64,000 bases of DNA from Geobacter sp. (GCA_016177775.1 JACOUQ010000007.1:1-64000), one strand, 5' to 3'; positions 34,815 through 44,261 are shown, counted from the first letter of the stretch. Numbers and translations are program-made. The notes: a model not told the origin generated them from the sequence alone.

Positions 34815-34917
34815 CCACGGAGACACGGAGACACTGAGAATAACAAGCTCTATTATTATAAATCTGGATTTGAACTTTTAGATTTTGGATTTTCTCCGTG
34901 CCTCTGTGGCTTTGTGG
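34815..34917. repeat. Inverted pair of 8-bp tandem arrays between coxC and coxD
   Basis: CCACGGAG, ACACGGAG, ACACTGAG at 34815-34838 face CTCCGTGC, CTCTGTGG, CTTTGTGG at 34894-34917. It is the same family as the element at 25497-25586. Confidence 0.85.
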
Positions 34918-34936
34918 CAAAAATTGAGGAACTACC

Positions 34937-35200
34937 ATGGCCTCCTACCGCATCTACATAATCATCTGGGGAGCCCTACTGGTGCTGACCGGCGTCACCT
35001 GGGGCGTTTCGTACATCAACCTCGGAATGGGGAACGTGGCGGTGGCTCTTCTCATCGCGTCGGTGAAGGCGTCGCTGGTTGCCCTCTTCTTCATGCACTT
35101 GCGCTACGAAAGCAAGCTGGTCTGGGCCTTCGCCCTCTTCCCACTCTTCTTCCTGGCGCTCATCATCGGGGGTACCCTGTCGGATACGCTGTTCCGTTAG
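34937..35200 (+). CDS. coxD: Cytochrome c oxidase subunit IV, prokaryotic type
   Basis: This 87-residue protein has three membrane helices (about 5-25, 33-53 and 60-80). It has the KASLVALFFMHLRYESKLVWAF motif typical of the small subunit IV of bacterial caa3/aa3 oxidases (PF03626). GAGG lies seven bases before the ATG. Its stop codon at 35198-35200 is immediately followed by a MITE-like element. It completes the structural oxidase genes. Confidence 0.93.
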   Translation: MASYRIYIIIWGALLVLTGVTWGVSYINLGMGNVAVALLIASVKASLVALFFMHLRYESKLVWAFALFPLFFLALIIGGTLSDTLFR

Positions 35201-35378
35201 GGCCTGTCAGGAAATAACTGTAAAGATATGGCGCTCAGATTTGGGTCATGTTTGGCCGGACAGATTGAGGCAAACCGCAGGCGTAGCCTAGCTACGCTGA
35301 GGATTTGGCGATTGAGGAACGGTCAAAGATGGCCCGAAGATGAGATGCCAGATGTAACAGTTATTTCCTGAAAGGACC
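35201..35378. mobile_element. MITE-like fold-back element of about 178 bp
   Basis: The ends are inverted repeats that share the run TCAGGAAATAACTGT on one strand and ACAGTTATTTCCTGA on the other (35207-35221 and 35357-35371), with outer GGCCTG/AGGACC-like bases. The interior is also complementary along its length, with a central hairpin GCGTAGC-CTA-GCTACGC at 35281-35297. It has no coding capacity. It starts on the base after the coxD stop. No target-site duplication is obvious. Confidence 0.75.
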
Positions 35379-35473
35379 TTTGCATTTATAAATTGCACTT
35401 TTTGATGGAATGTTTTATTCCCTATCTGTTTCCAATAATCTCCTCGCAGCAGGCTGCTTAAGAAAGGTTAAGA

Positions 35474-38400
35474 ATGGACAGAACCATAGGCATATGTCTC
35501 GGAGCAAGCACGATCGGCATCGCGGAGCGGGTCGATGGCGAGATCCGTTTTTCCAGCATCAACCACGATGGCCGGGTAGCACAGACGCTCCGGGAGATTG
35601 CCGAATCGGCATTCCCGGCCCGGATCGGCATAACGGGGCGCAAATTCAAAAATCTCCTCGACATCCCCACCATCTCCGAGCCGGAAGCGGTGGAGCTCGC
35701 CTTTGACCATATCAGGCGCTCATATCCCGGCACCGGCACCATCGTGTCAGCCGGGGGAGAGACGTTCCTCGCCTACCTCCTCGACCGGCACGGCAAGATC
35801 AGGACCGTCCACACCGGCAACAAGTGCGCTTCCGGAACAGGCGAATTCTTCCTCCAGCAGATCAAGAGGATGGGGCTCAATATCGAGGAAGCCCTGGCTC
35901 TGGCTGAATCGGCGGAATCCTACAACGTGGCGGGGCGATGCTCGGTCTTCTGCAAGAGCGACTGCACCCATGCCCTGAACAAGGGGGTGGAAAAAGGGCG
36001 GATCGTGGCCGGACTCTGCCGGATGATGGCGCAGAAGCTGGCGGAGATATTGAAGAAGTCCGGCAGCGGCAGGATCGCGGTCATCGGCGGCGTCAGCCGC
36101 AACGAGGTGGTGATGCGCTACCTGCGGGAGAGCTGCCCGAACGTCTATGTCCCCGAGGAGGCGCTCTGTTTCGAGGCCCTGGGGGCGCTCCTCTGGGCCG
36201 AAAAGAACGGCCCCCGGCTGGAAAACAGCGACTCGCTGATGAAGCCGGGGCACCTGTCCTTCCCGCTCCTTCCCGGCCTGCGGGAGGGAGAGGCCCTGGT
36301 GAGCTTCAAGGAGGCGCCGCGGGGGGAATTTCATGACGGTGATTACATCCTCGGCCTTGACGTGGGGAGCACCACCACCAAGGCGGTCCTGGTACGGAGC
36401 GACAGCCGGGCCATCGTCGCCGGCACGTATCTAAGGACCAACGGAGACCCAGTGGGGGCAAGCCGGGAGTGCTACCGGGACATCCTGGCGCAGGTACCGG
36501 CCGGGCGCGCACCCAACATCATCGGGCTCGGCGTGACCGGGAGCGGCCGGCAGATCGCAGGTCTCCACGCCCTCACCGGCGGAGTGGTCAACGAGATCCT
36601 CGCCCATGCCGCGGCTGCGGTCCATTTCGACCCGGAGGTGGAGACCATCTTCGAGATCGGCGGCCAGGACGCCAAGTACACCTCCATCACCAGCCGGGTG
36701 GCAAGCGACTACGCCATGAACGAGGCGTGCTCGGCCGGCACCGGCTCCTTCCTGGAGGAGGCGTGCCGGGAATCGCTCGGCATCGACACCCTGGAGATCG
36801 CCGGCATCGCCCTCCAGTCCGACGCGCCCCCCAACTTCAGCGACCAGTGCGCCGCCTTCATCGGGAGCGACATCAAGACCGCGGTGCAGGAAGGGATCGC
36901 TAGGGAAGAGATCGTGGCCGGGCTCGTCTACTCTGTCTGCCAGAACTACCTGAACCGGGTCAAGGGGAACCGGCCCGTGGGGCGGAAGATCTTCATGCAG
37001 GGAGGGGTCTGCTACAATCGGGCGGTCCCGGTTGCGATGGCGAACCTCTGCGGCCGGGAGATCATCGTGCCGCCGGAACCGGGGCTCATGGGGGCATTCG
37101 GCGCGGCCCTGGAGGTAATGCACCGGTTTGAGGCCGGGATCCTGGAGAAGAATCGGTTCGATCTGGCGGAAATGGCAGCGAGAGAGATCGACTACGGCCA
37201 GCCGTTTGTCTGCAACGGCGGCAAGGAGAAGTGCGACCGGAAATGCTCCATTGCCAGGATTGTCATCAACGACAAGACCTACCCCTTCGGCGGGGCCTGC
37301 AACAAGTTCTACAACCTGGTGGGGGGTAAGGAGGCCGATGCCGGAAAGCTCGACCTGGTGAGGATCCGCGAGGAGCTGGTCTACCGGAAATACGCCCCGG
37401 CCGAAACCCTCAGCGAGGGGATGACCGTCGGCATCCTCCCTTCCCTCTTCACCAACACCCTATATCCACTCTACGCCCACTTCTTCCACAACCTGGGGGT
37501 GCGCACCGTCACGGTCGACCACGCGGACCCGGAGGGGATGGAGGCGACCGGCTCATCCTTCTGCTTCCCGGTGATCCAGGGGCACGGCTTTCTCAAGGAA
37601 CTGCTGAAGACCGGGGTTGATCGGGTATTCATCCCCCATGTGAAGAACGCCCGGATCGAGGCCGGCGAGGATGCCAGCTGCGCCTGCCCCTTTGTCCAGG
37701 GAGAGCCGTACTACCTCAAGGCCGCATTCCACGATGACCTGGAGAAAAAGCTCGTGACGGCCGTTCTCGACCTGGGGGACAGGAAGAAGCTGAAAAAGGC
37801 CTTCGCCGGCATCGCCAAACAGCTCGGCTTTCCGGCCAACAGGGGGGTAAAGGCCTTTGCGGACGCATGGGGGGTATTCACCGCCATGCTCGACGAGATG
37901 CAGGAATACGGCCGGCGCTTCATGGCGGAACTGAAGCCCGAGGATACGGCGATCGTGCTGTTCGGCCGTCCCTACAACGCCTTCAGCCGGTTCGGCAACA
38001 TGGGGATCCCCCACAAGTTCGCCAGCCGCGCCTATCCGGTCATCCCCCACGATTTTCTCCCCCTCCATGAGCTGGACATTCCGGACGCGGACCGGATGTA
38101 CTGGGCCACCGGCAAGGTCATCATGAAGGCCGCCACCCATGTCGCCAACCATCCCGCGCTTTTCGGAGCCTACATCACCAATTTCAGCTGCGGCCCCGAC
38201 TCCTTTCTGACCGGCTATTTCCGCAACATCATGGGGGACAAGCCCTCCCTGACCCTGGAGCTGGACGCCCACAGCGCCGACGCCGGGGTCGACACCCGGA
38301 TCGAGGCGTTCCTCGACGTTATCAAGGGGTACCGGGAGCTCCGCAGGCCCGCGAAGGCAAGGGGCGTCTTCACCCCTGCCCAGGTGGTGACTGAGAACGG

Positions 38401-39724
38401 GATGCTCCAGGTGCTGACCGGCAAGGGAGAGAAGCTACCCCTCACCGACCCGCGAGTGCGCCTGTTGATCCCCTCCATGGGCGAGGCCAGCGCCAGGAGT
38501 CTGGCCGCAGCCTTCCGCCACGTCGGCATAAACGCCCAGGCCCTCGATGCGCCTGGCCAGCAGGAACTAAACCTCGGCAAGGGAGAGGCGACCTGCAAGG
38601 AGTGCCTGCCGCTTCTTCTCACCACCGGTTCGCTGCTTCGCTACCTGCAAGGGGAAAGGGATAAAGACGAGGTAATAGTCGCCTTCATGCCCGAATCGGA
38701 CGGCCCCTGCCGGCTCGGCCAGTACCGGGTCTTCCTGGAGAACCTCTACGACAGGCACCGGCTGGAAAACGTGGCCCTCATGTCCCTCACCTTCGAGAAC
38801 GGCTACGCCGGCCTCTCCACCGCCTTCACCAGGCGGGCCTGGCAGGCGATTGTAGTCTCCGACGGGCTGGACGACATCTACGCCGGCATCCTTACCCTGG
38901 CGGAGGAGCAGGATAAGGCCCTGGCGCTCTTCGCGGAGTGCCGGGAGCGGATCTTCGCGAGCATCGCCACGGACAGCCGATCCCGGCTCCTGGAAGTCCT
39001 CCGGGAGGAGATGCAGAAGCTCGCCAGCTTGCGCAAGCACCCCATCGAAGGAGCCACCAAGGTCTCGCTGGTGGGTGAAATGTATGTCAGACGCGACGGT
39101 TTTTCCCGCCAGTTCCTGGTGGAGCGTCTGGCTAAGCGGGGGATTCTGGTGAAGACCGCGCCGGTGGCGGAATGGATCTATTTCAGCGACTACTGTGCCA
39201 CCCGGGACCTTACCAACTGCTCGTCCCTGAAGGAAAAGCTCGGCATCCTGCTGAAGCACCCCTTCAAGCGGATGGACGAGCGGGCCATACAGGAATGCTT
39301 CTCCCAGTCCGGTTTTTACGAACCGTACCACGTCGACATGAAGTACCTCATGACGCGGGGAGAATTGCTGGTCCATCCGGAGCTCGCCCTGGAGACGAAC
39401 CTGACCGTCAGCGCCACCCTGAGCGACCTGGGGGACGAAAACCACGGCGTCATCAGTATCGGCCCCTTCGGCTGCCTCCCCTGCCGCATCTCCGAGGCGA
39501 TCCTCAACTACCGCCTCCACGAGGAAAAGGAGAACTTCTCCCGGCACAACAGCCGGTTCTGGGCCGGCAACAAGGATGACCTGCCGCTCCCGTTCCTGGC
39601 CATCGAAAGCGACGGCAACCCGTTCCCACAGCTTGTGGACGCGCGGCTGGAGAGCTTCGTCCTGGCCGCCCACCGGCTGAAGGGAGAACTGGCGGAGATG
39701 GGGAGAAACGGGGGAGCCGTTTAA
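35474..39724 (+). CDS. Giant BadF/BadG/HgdC-type acyl-CoA dehydratase activase-like protein
   Basis: This 1416-residue protein fuses two ASKHA ATPase domains of the BadF/HgdC type (residues 1-250 and about 289-560) to a DUF2229-type middle (about 630-870) and a further C-terminal region (about 1000-1400). Domain 2 has DVGSTTTKAVLV, ACSAGTGSFLEE (Cys near 418) and DQCAAFIGSD (Cys near 458), the pattern that binds a shared 4Fe-4S cluster in HgdC. Domain 1 has KCASGTGEFF and CSVFCKSDC. The C-terminal part also contains cysteines in GEATCKECLP and CLPCR. Relatives activate 2-hydroxyacyl-CoA dehydratases or benzoyl-CoA reductases. No client is adjacent; it sits between coxD and ctaA. Confidence 0.9.
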   Translation: MDRTIGICLGASTIGIAERVDGEIRFSSINHDGRVAQTLREIAESAFPARIGITGRKFKNLLDIPTISEPEAVELAFDHIRRSYPGTGTIVSAGGETFLAYLLDRHGKIRTVHTGNKCASGTGEFFLQQIKRMGLNIEEALALAESAESYNVAGRCSVFCKSDCTHALNKGVEKGRIVAGLCRMMAQKLAEILKKSGSGRIAVIGGVSRNEVVMRYLRESCPNVYVPEEALCFEALGALLWAEKNGPRLENSDSLMKPGHLSFPLLPGLREGEALVSFKEAPRGEFHDGDYILGLDVGSTTTKAVLVRSDSRAIVAGTYLRTNGDPVGASRECYRDILAQVPAGRAPNIIGLGVTGSGRQIAGLHALTGGVVNEILAHAAAAVHFDPEVETIFEIGGQDAKYTSITSRVASDYAMNEACSAGTGSFLEEACRESLGIDTLEIAGIALQSDAPPNFSDQCAAFIGSDIKTAVQEGIAREEIVAGLVYSVCQNYLNRVKGNRPVGRKIFMQGGVCYNRAVPVAMANLCGREIIVPPEPGLMGAFGAALEVMHRFEAGILEKNRFDLAEMAAREIDYGQPFVCNGGKEKCDRKCSIARIVINDKTYPFGGACNKFYNLVGGKEADAGKLDLVRIREELVYRKYAPAETLSEGMTVGILPSLFTNTLYPLYAHFFHNLGVRTVTVDHADPEGMEATGSSFCFPVIQGHGFLKELLKTGVDRVFIPHVKNARIEAGEDASCACPFVQGEPYYLKAAFHDDLEKKLVTAVLDLGDRKKLKKAFAGIAKQLGFPANRGVKAFADAWGVFTAMLDEMQEYGRRFMAELKPEDTAIVLFGRPYNAFSRFGNMGIPHKFASRAYPVIPHDFLPLHELDIPDADRMYWATGKVIMKAATHVANHPALFGAYITNFSCGPDSFLTGYFRNIMGDKPSLTLELDAHSADAGVDTRIEAFLDVIKGYRELRRPAKARGVFTPAQVVTENGMLQVLTGKGEKLPLTDPRVRLLIPSMGEASARSLAAAFRHVGINAQALDAPGQQELNLGKGEATCKECLPLLLTTGSLLRYLQGERDKDEVIVAFMPESDGPCRLGQYRVFLENLYDRHRLENVALMSLTFENGYAGLSTAFTRRAWQAIVVSDGLDDIYAGILTLAEEQDKALALFAECRERIFASIATDSRSRLLEVLREEMQKLASLRKHPIEGATKVSLVGEMYVRRDGFSRQFLVERLAKRGILVKTAPVAEWIYFSDYCATRDLTNCSSLKEKLGILLKHPFKRMDERAIQECFSQSGFYEPYHVDMKYLMTRGELLVHPELALETNLTVSATLSDLGDENHGVISIGPFGCLPCRISEAILNYRLHEEKENFSRHNSRFWAGNKDDLPLPFLAIESDGNPFPQLVDARLESFVLAAHRLKGELAEMGRNGGAV

Positions 39725-39733
39725 CCTGGGAAA

Positions 39734-39878
39734 AACAGTTTCGCGCAAAGCTCGCAAAGTACGCAAAGGAAAATCAAACATTTGTCGGATTTCTGCTTTT
39801 ACCCGATAAGTGCGGCTCTCAAACCACTAAAAGGCATTTGAATTCCTTTGCGGCCTTTGCGCCTTTGCGCGAGTAGAT
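39734..39878. repeat. Inverted pair of 8/9-bp arrays (CGCAAAGNN) before ctaA
   Basis: CGCAAAGCT, CGCAAAGTA, CGCAAAGGA at about 39736-39762 face CCTTTGCGG, CCTTTGCG, CCTTTGCGCG at about 39844-39873. The intervening 80 bases show no gene. It is related to the array pair at 28597-28693 but with a 9-base period on the left arm. Confidence 0.75.
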
Positions 39879-39899
39879 GGTTTAAAGGAGGGTGATGCC

Positions 39900-40760
39900 A
39901 TGCTCGGACGCGTTACCGTTGCGCTCTTCTTCGTACTGCTGGTCTGGGGGAACCTGGTTGCCGGGGTGAAGGCTGGCCTTGCCTGCCCCGACTGGCCGCT
40001 CTGCCGCGGGGCGGTCCTGCCGCCACTGCAATTCGACGTCTGGATGGAATTCATCCACCGGGTGATCGCGGCCGTGGCCACCATCTGCCTCATCCTCCTC
40101 TCGCAGAAACGCCTCAGATCATATCCCGGAACCGCCAAGACCGTACCCATCGCCGCCCTGGGGCTGGTCGCCGTCGAGATAGCCTTCGGCGGGCTGGTGG
40201 TGCTGCTGGAACTGCCGGTGCAACTCACGGTAGTCCACTTCATGATCGGCCTCACGGTCTTCCTTCTCGTCTGCCTGATGGCGGCCTTCGACGGAGAGAA
40301 CATCCCTGCCCGATTTTCACTCCGGGGATACGCCGGCATATTCCTCGCCGTGGGCGTTCTCCTCTATTGCCAGGCGTCCCTCGGCGCCTATGTCCGCCAT
40401 GCGGGGGCCGGGCTCGCCTGCCCCGATTTCCCCACCTGCCTCGGGGCGTGGCTTCCCCCGGTTTTCTCCGAAATGGTGCTGGCCCACTTTTCCCACCGCC
40501 TGCTGGCATACTGCCTGGCATTAACCATCGGCGCCCTCTGCGCCGCGATCTACGCCAATCCGAACCTTGCGGGACAGCGGCGAGGCGCCGCGGCGCTCCT
40601 GATCCTCGCCCTGATCCAGATCGGCGCCGGCGCCGGGGTCGTCCAGAGCGGCCTCCACTATGCCGCCACCGCCTTGCACCTGGCCGTGGCGCTCGCCATG
40701 ATGATGATTCTGGTGGGAATGTACTCGACTGAATTATCGCGCCGGGGAGAAAAGCCATAG
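39900..40760 (+). CDS. ctaA: Heme A synthase (COX15/CtaA family)
   Basis: This 286-residue membrane protein has eight helices in two related halves. It converts heme O to heme A for the oxidase. Each half has the paired cysteine motif of this family (CPDWPLC near residues 27-33 and CPDFPTC near 174-180). The heme-binding histidines are in EFIHRVIA, VHFMIG, HFSHRLLAY and HYAATALHLAV. GGAGG precedes the ATG at 39900. ctaB follows after 80 bases. Placement behind the caa3 genes fits its role. Confidence 0.93.
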   Translation: MLGRVTVALFFVLLVWGNLVAGVKAGLACPDWPLCRGAVLPPLQFDVWMEFIHRVIAAVATICLILLSQKRLRSYPGTAKTVPIAALGLVAVEIAFGGLVVLLELPVQLTVVHFMIGLTVFLLVCLMAAFDGENIPARFSLRGYAGIFLAVGVLLYCQASLGAYVRHAGAGLACPDFPTCLGAWLPPVFSEMVLAHFSHRLLAYCLALTIGALCAAIYANPNLAGQRRGAAALLILALIQIGAGAGVVQSGLHYAATALHLAVALAMMMILVGMYSTELSRRGEKP

Positions 40761-40840
40761 AAGCGGTCGGAACGCAGAATTTCCGTATCTCCCGAGAGCG
40801 CGCGAAAGAACTCGGGACGGGGACGGCCCTCTTCAGGCTG

Positions 40841-41668
40841 ATGAAACCTGGGATCGTCGCCGCCGTCATGCTGGCGGGATGCGCCGGCATGGCGACCGGC
40901 GCCCATGGTCTGCCGGAAGCTGGACGTTTATTCGCCTGCCTGGCAGCGCTCTTTCTGGCCGCCTCCGGCGCCGCAATCCTCAACAACGTGCTGGACGCGG
41001 AAGCCGACCGGCTCATGCTCCGCCTGGCGAAAAGGAGCGCCGCCCTGGAGCGGATCGGCAAAAAAAGAGCGGCCGCCGTGGCCGGCGCCGCTATTGTAAT
41101 CTCCCTCTGGATTGCCGCCGCATTCGTCAACCCGCTGACCGCGTTTCTCCTCTTGGCAGCTGTGCTCAGCTACACCCCCCTTTACACCCTGCTCCTCAAG
41201 CGCCGCTCACCCCATGGCGCGGTGCCGGGTGGGCTGGCGGGAGCGCTGCCGGTCCTGATCGGCAGCGCCGCAGCCAATGCCGCCCTTAACCGCGAAGCGC
41301 TCATCCTCTTCACCCTGATGCTACTCTGGCAGCCTCCCCACTTCTGGACCCTGGCCCTGCAATATCGGGACGACTACCAGGCAGCCGGCATACCGGTCCT
41401 GCCGGTGGTCAGGGGCGTGGCTTATACAAAAAGTATGGTCCTCATCTTCGCCGCCGTTCAACTACTCGTCACCTTCTGGCTCGGAATCCAGGGAGACCGC
41501 TCCGCCTGGTTTGCGGCAATCTCAGTCATCCTCGCCCTTCTATTTCTCAGCGTCTGCGCATGGAACGTCGCCATCAAAGACCGCTATCGCCGCGGTTTCG
41601 CTGCCTCGCTCGTCTATCTTGTTCTGCTGCTTATCTCCTTCATTGCAGACTCGTTTCTGCCTGCTTGA
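40841..41668 (+). CDS. ctaB: Protoheme IX farnesyltransferase (heme O synthase)
   Basis: This UbiA-family prenyltransferase attaches farnesyl to heme B to give heme O, the substrate of CtaA. Motifs are NNVLDAEADRLM (first Asp-rich region, about residue 47) and YRDDYQAAGIPVLP (second, about 180), with seven to nine membrane helices. The ATG at 40841 starts directly at the first helix; the family usually has some 20-30 extra N-terminal residues. The frame is open for 28 codons upstream (LFRL immediately before) but contains no ATG, GTG or TTG, so the start is by default and may be non-standard. The product is 275 residues. Confidence 0.92.
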   Translation: MKPGIVAAVMLAGCAGMATGAHGLPEAGRLFACLAALFLAASGAAILNNVLDAEADRLMLRLAKRSAALERIGKKRAAAVAGAAIVISLWIAAAFVNPLTAFLLLAAVLSYTPLYTLLLKRRSPHGAVPGGLAGALPVLIGSAAANAALNREALILFTLMLLWQPPHFWTLALQYRDDYQAAGIPVLPVVRGVAYTKSMVLIFAAVQLLVTFWLGIQGDRSAWFAAISVILALLFLSVCAWNVAIKDRYRRGFAASLVYLVLLLISFIADSFLPA

Positions 41669-41925
41669 ACGACACCCGGCACCATCTACTCCCTCCCACA
41701 CATCGCTCGCAATACTCAACAAAGATTGGCGAAAAGGCGACACACATTGTTATTTAAACCTGTAATTCCAGCTGCCTTATTGCATATTGTTTTTAAATAA
41801 AGCTCAACCTGCACATATTATTATGATTTATTATTATTCACTTGTTATTTAAAATTTGGAATTAAAATTGCTTTACCTCCCCGATACCGCAGCACAGCGG
41901 TGAATTCCACTTAAGGAGGGAAAAG
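41669..41925. other. AT-rich intergenic region
   Basis: This stretch is conspicuously AT-rich from about 41745 to 41870 and holds no gene or recognised RNA. Several promoter-like AT hexamers exist but none stands out. A strong AAGGAGGG ribosome site for the next gene is at its end. Confidence 0.6.
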
Positions 41926-43836
41926 ATGATGCGACAGAGGTTCAGAAAAATGGGGCTGCTGTTACTATTGGTGGCCATGGCGTGTTTGCCTGCGCAGGGT
42001 TTCGCCTCAAGTCCAGATTCAATCATTTCTGGCGACATTAAAGAGGCGGATGGAACAAGTGGGCAAGACACTAATACAGGGACGGGCATCAAGACGAACC
42101 ATATCCAGTCAAGCGCCGTTACGACGGATAAGCTTGCGGATGGTGCGGTCACTACATTGAAGGTAACCAATGGCGCGATAATCGATACGAAACTTGGTAT
42201 CAATGCAGTAACTAATGCAAAGATCGCGGATGGCGCGGTTACCACAGGAAAGATCGCAGATGCGTCGATCACTAATGCGAAAATCGGAGCTGATGCCGTA
42301 TATACATCCAATATCGCTGATAACTCGGTCACGAACAGCAAGATCGCGGACGGAGCAGTTACAGCGGTAAAGCTTGGCGCCGGTGCGGTAGGGAGTAACA
42401 ATATCGCAAGTGGCGCGGTCACAACCGCAAATATCGCTGATGGAGCGGTCAGCAGCTCGAAAATCGGCTTGGGGGCTGTGTCAACGTCGGCAATAATGGA
42501 TACGGCGGTCACCACCATCAAAATTGTTGACAGTGCAGTTACTACAGACAAGCTTGCCGATGGTGCAGTGACCGATGCCAAGATAACTGGCCCGATATCT
42601 GCTTACAAAATTTCAGGTCTGGGCACAGACAATATTGTCGATGGGGCTGTGATCGCTAGCAAGATAGCCGATGGTGCAGTGACCGACGCCAAGATAACAG
42701 GCCCTATTTCAGGCGAGAAGCTTGGAGCGCACGCTCATTATGGGTCTGATATCGTGGATGGAACGATAACTTCTTCAAAGATTGCTGAAGGAGCGGTTAC
42801 TGACTCAAAAATCTCCGGACCGATTGCGGCCGAGAAAATTACCGGAATCGTTGGCATGGGTAATTATGCTAAGATAAAAGTGGTTCACAAAGGTTCTGCT
42901 GATGGGACAAACACTTTCAACTCTCTCACAGCTGCGATCCAAGCCATCGGGCCGAATACGGCTGAACGCTATGCTATTGTAGTCATGCCTGGAACCTATA
43001 CTGAAAATTTCAGTTTTCTTGATCCATGGTACATTTCATACAATATCGATATTATCGGTGAAAGCCGCACAGGTTCTATTATCAAACCTACTGGCAATCA
43101 CTGGAATAATTATTCCAACTATAGACCGTATATACATCTCCCCGACAGGATGACTCTCAAAAATATTTCGATTGAAGGTATTGTTGATCTGTCAGGGGAT
43201 GTGGGCGTAAGTGTTGTAGATTGCTTTATTAATGTAACAACACAGTCTGGCCTTGGTGCTGGCATCATGTCTCATTATCCGCAAAAAGTAACCATCGATA
43301 ATGTTGATATCATCGGAGATGGAAGCGGCATGTGGCTGTATAATTACTGGGATGTTGACAATATCGTCCTGAACAACATCCGGATCAAGCTGACTGAACC
43401 CGATGCCGGGGGGATATGGATATACCCATCACAACCCACACCCATCAAGTTCAGTAACATCTCCATCACCGGAACCGGCACCAACGGCTGGGCCTTTGCG
43501 TTTTTCAGTTATGATTCTGGGCTGGTGGAACTCGACAATGTTACCATCAACGGCCAGTTGCCTCCGTTTGCCTACAGCGGGTCCGGGACTATTTCTGTAA
43601 ACGCACGGAATTGTAACTTCAATTCCACAGCAAACCTGATAAATGGCAGTGGCAGTTCCTATCTCAACTTCAGCATAGATAATTCCGTCATCAACAACGT
43701 TGTTTCGAGTTCCGCAAGTCCGGTAAAAATTGGTAATTCTAAAATTGCCGGTCCGCTTCAACCTGTCAGCGGTCTGGTAACTGTCGTAAATTCGTACAAC
43801 GGCAGTTACCAGCCCATACCGAACGGTTCGTACTGA
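41926..43836 (+). CDS. Exported decapeptide-repeat protein with C-terminal beta-helix
   Basis: This 636-residue protein has a signal peptide (1-27) and then about 20 degenerate 10-residue repeats of the form KIADGAVTTA (residues about 65-300). That periodicity suits a beta-solenoid or fibre, as in phage tail fibres and surface stalks. The C-terminal 320 residues start with YAKIKVVHKGSADGTNTFNSL and continue with Asn-rich, valine-rich strands (VDNIVLNNIRIKL) typical of right-handed beta-helix/pectate-lyase-like folds. It is probably a secreted or surface adhesin-like protein; no catalytic residues are evident. It has its own ribosome site and a strong terminator. Confidence 0.75.
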   Translation: MMRQRFRKMGLLLLLVAMACLPAQGFASSPDSIISGDIKEADGTSGQDTNTGTGIKTNHIQSSAVTTDKLADGAVTTLKVTNGAIIDTKLGINAVTNAKIADGAVTTGKIADASITNAKIGADAVYTSNIADNSVTNSKIADGAVTAVKLGAGAVGSNNIASGAVTTANIADGAVSSSKIGLGAVSTSAIMDTAVTTIKIVDSAVTTDKLADGAVTDAKITGPISAYKISGLGTDNIVDGAVIASKIADGAVTDAKITGPISGEKLGAHAHYGSDIVDGTITSSKIAEGAVTDSKISGPIAAEKITGIVGMGNYAKIKVVHKGSADGTNTFNSLTAAIQAIGPNTAERYAIVVMPGTYTENFSFLDPWYISYNIDIIGESRTGSIIKPTGNHWNNYSNYRPYIHLPDRMTLKNISIEGIVDLSGDVGVSVVDCFINVTTQSGLGAGIMSHYPQKVTIDNVDIIGDGSGMWLYNYWDVDNIVLNNIRIKLTEPDAGGIWIYPSQPTPIKFSNISITGTGTNGWAFAFFSYDSGLVELDNVTINGQLPPFAYSGSGTISVNARNCNFNSTANLINGSGSSYLNFSIDNSVINNVVSSSASPVKIGNSKIAGPLQPVSGLVTVVNSYNGSYQPIPNGSY

Positions 43837-43854
43837 TCGTCAGCAAAAGTCAAC

Positions 43855-43889
43855 TAAATAAAGGCGCAGGTTTGCTGCGCCTTTATTTA
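43855..43889. terminator. Strong terminator after the beta-helix gene
   Basis: A perfect 15-bp stem (43855-43869 with 43875-43889) has a GTTTG loop; the stem ends in A/T-rich base pairs, so it can function on either strand. Confidence 0.9.
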
Positions 43890-43961
43890 GGATTTTCACA
43901 GGTGCTTTTCCTCCAGATATTTCCTGTAATCCTTTTCATCAAGCTTTGACCCGCGCAGCGG

Positions 43962-44254
43962 TTCGACACGAACATTGTGCTCGATGTGCTCATGGACAGG
44001 ATGCCGTTTTCGGACGCCGCGGTCGAGCTTTTTTCCAAAGCGGAAGATAGGACTATCATCGGGTGTCTATGCGGAACCACGGTTACTACCATATATTATC
44101 TTGCATCCAAAGTGGTGGGTGCTGCACGGCTCGGGAAGAAGTTAGAAAATTGCTGAGCCTGTTTGAGGTGGCGCCGGTCAACAGGGCTGTCCTCGAATCC
44201 GCTCTAGCGGCCGATTTTAACGATTTCGAAGATGCGGTCATCCATGAAGCCTAG
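43962..44254 (+). pseudogene. Broken PIN-domain (VapC-type) toxin gene
   Basis: From 43962 one frame reads FDTNIVLDVLMDRMPFSDAA through TTVTTIYYLASKVVGA to a stop near 44155. From about 44130 another frame continues EEVRKLLSLFEVAPVNRAVLESALAADFNDFEDAVIHEA to a TAG at 44254. Together these match the first two thirds of a PIN-domain ribonuclease (DTN, then the acidic DFEDA). The start codon is missing, one frameshift lies near 44130 and the C-terminal third with the last acidic residues is lost. A small minus-strand peptide fragment precedes it (43904-43970). It is not expected to be functional. Confidence 0.75.
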
Positions 44255-44261
44255 GTAAACC

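Noticed and set aside
44063..44254. 63-codon ORF starting MSMRNHGYYH
   Set aside because: It is the second frame of the broken PIN gene; its first half is out of frame with the homologous sequence.
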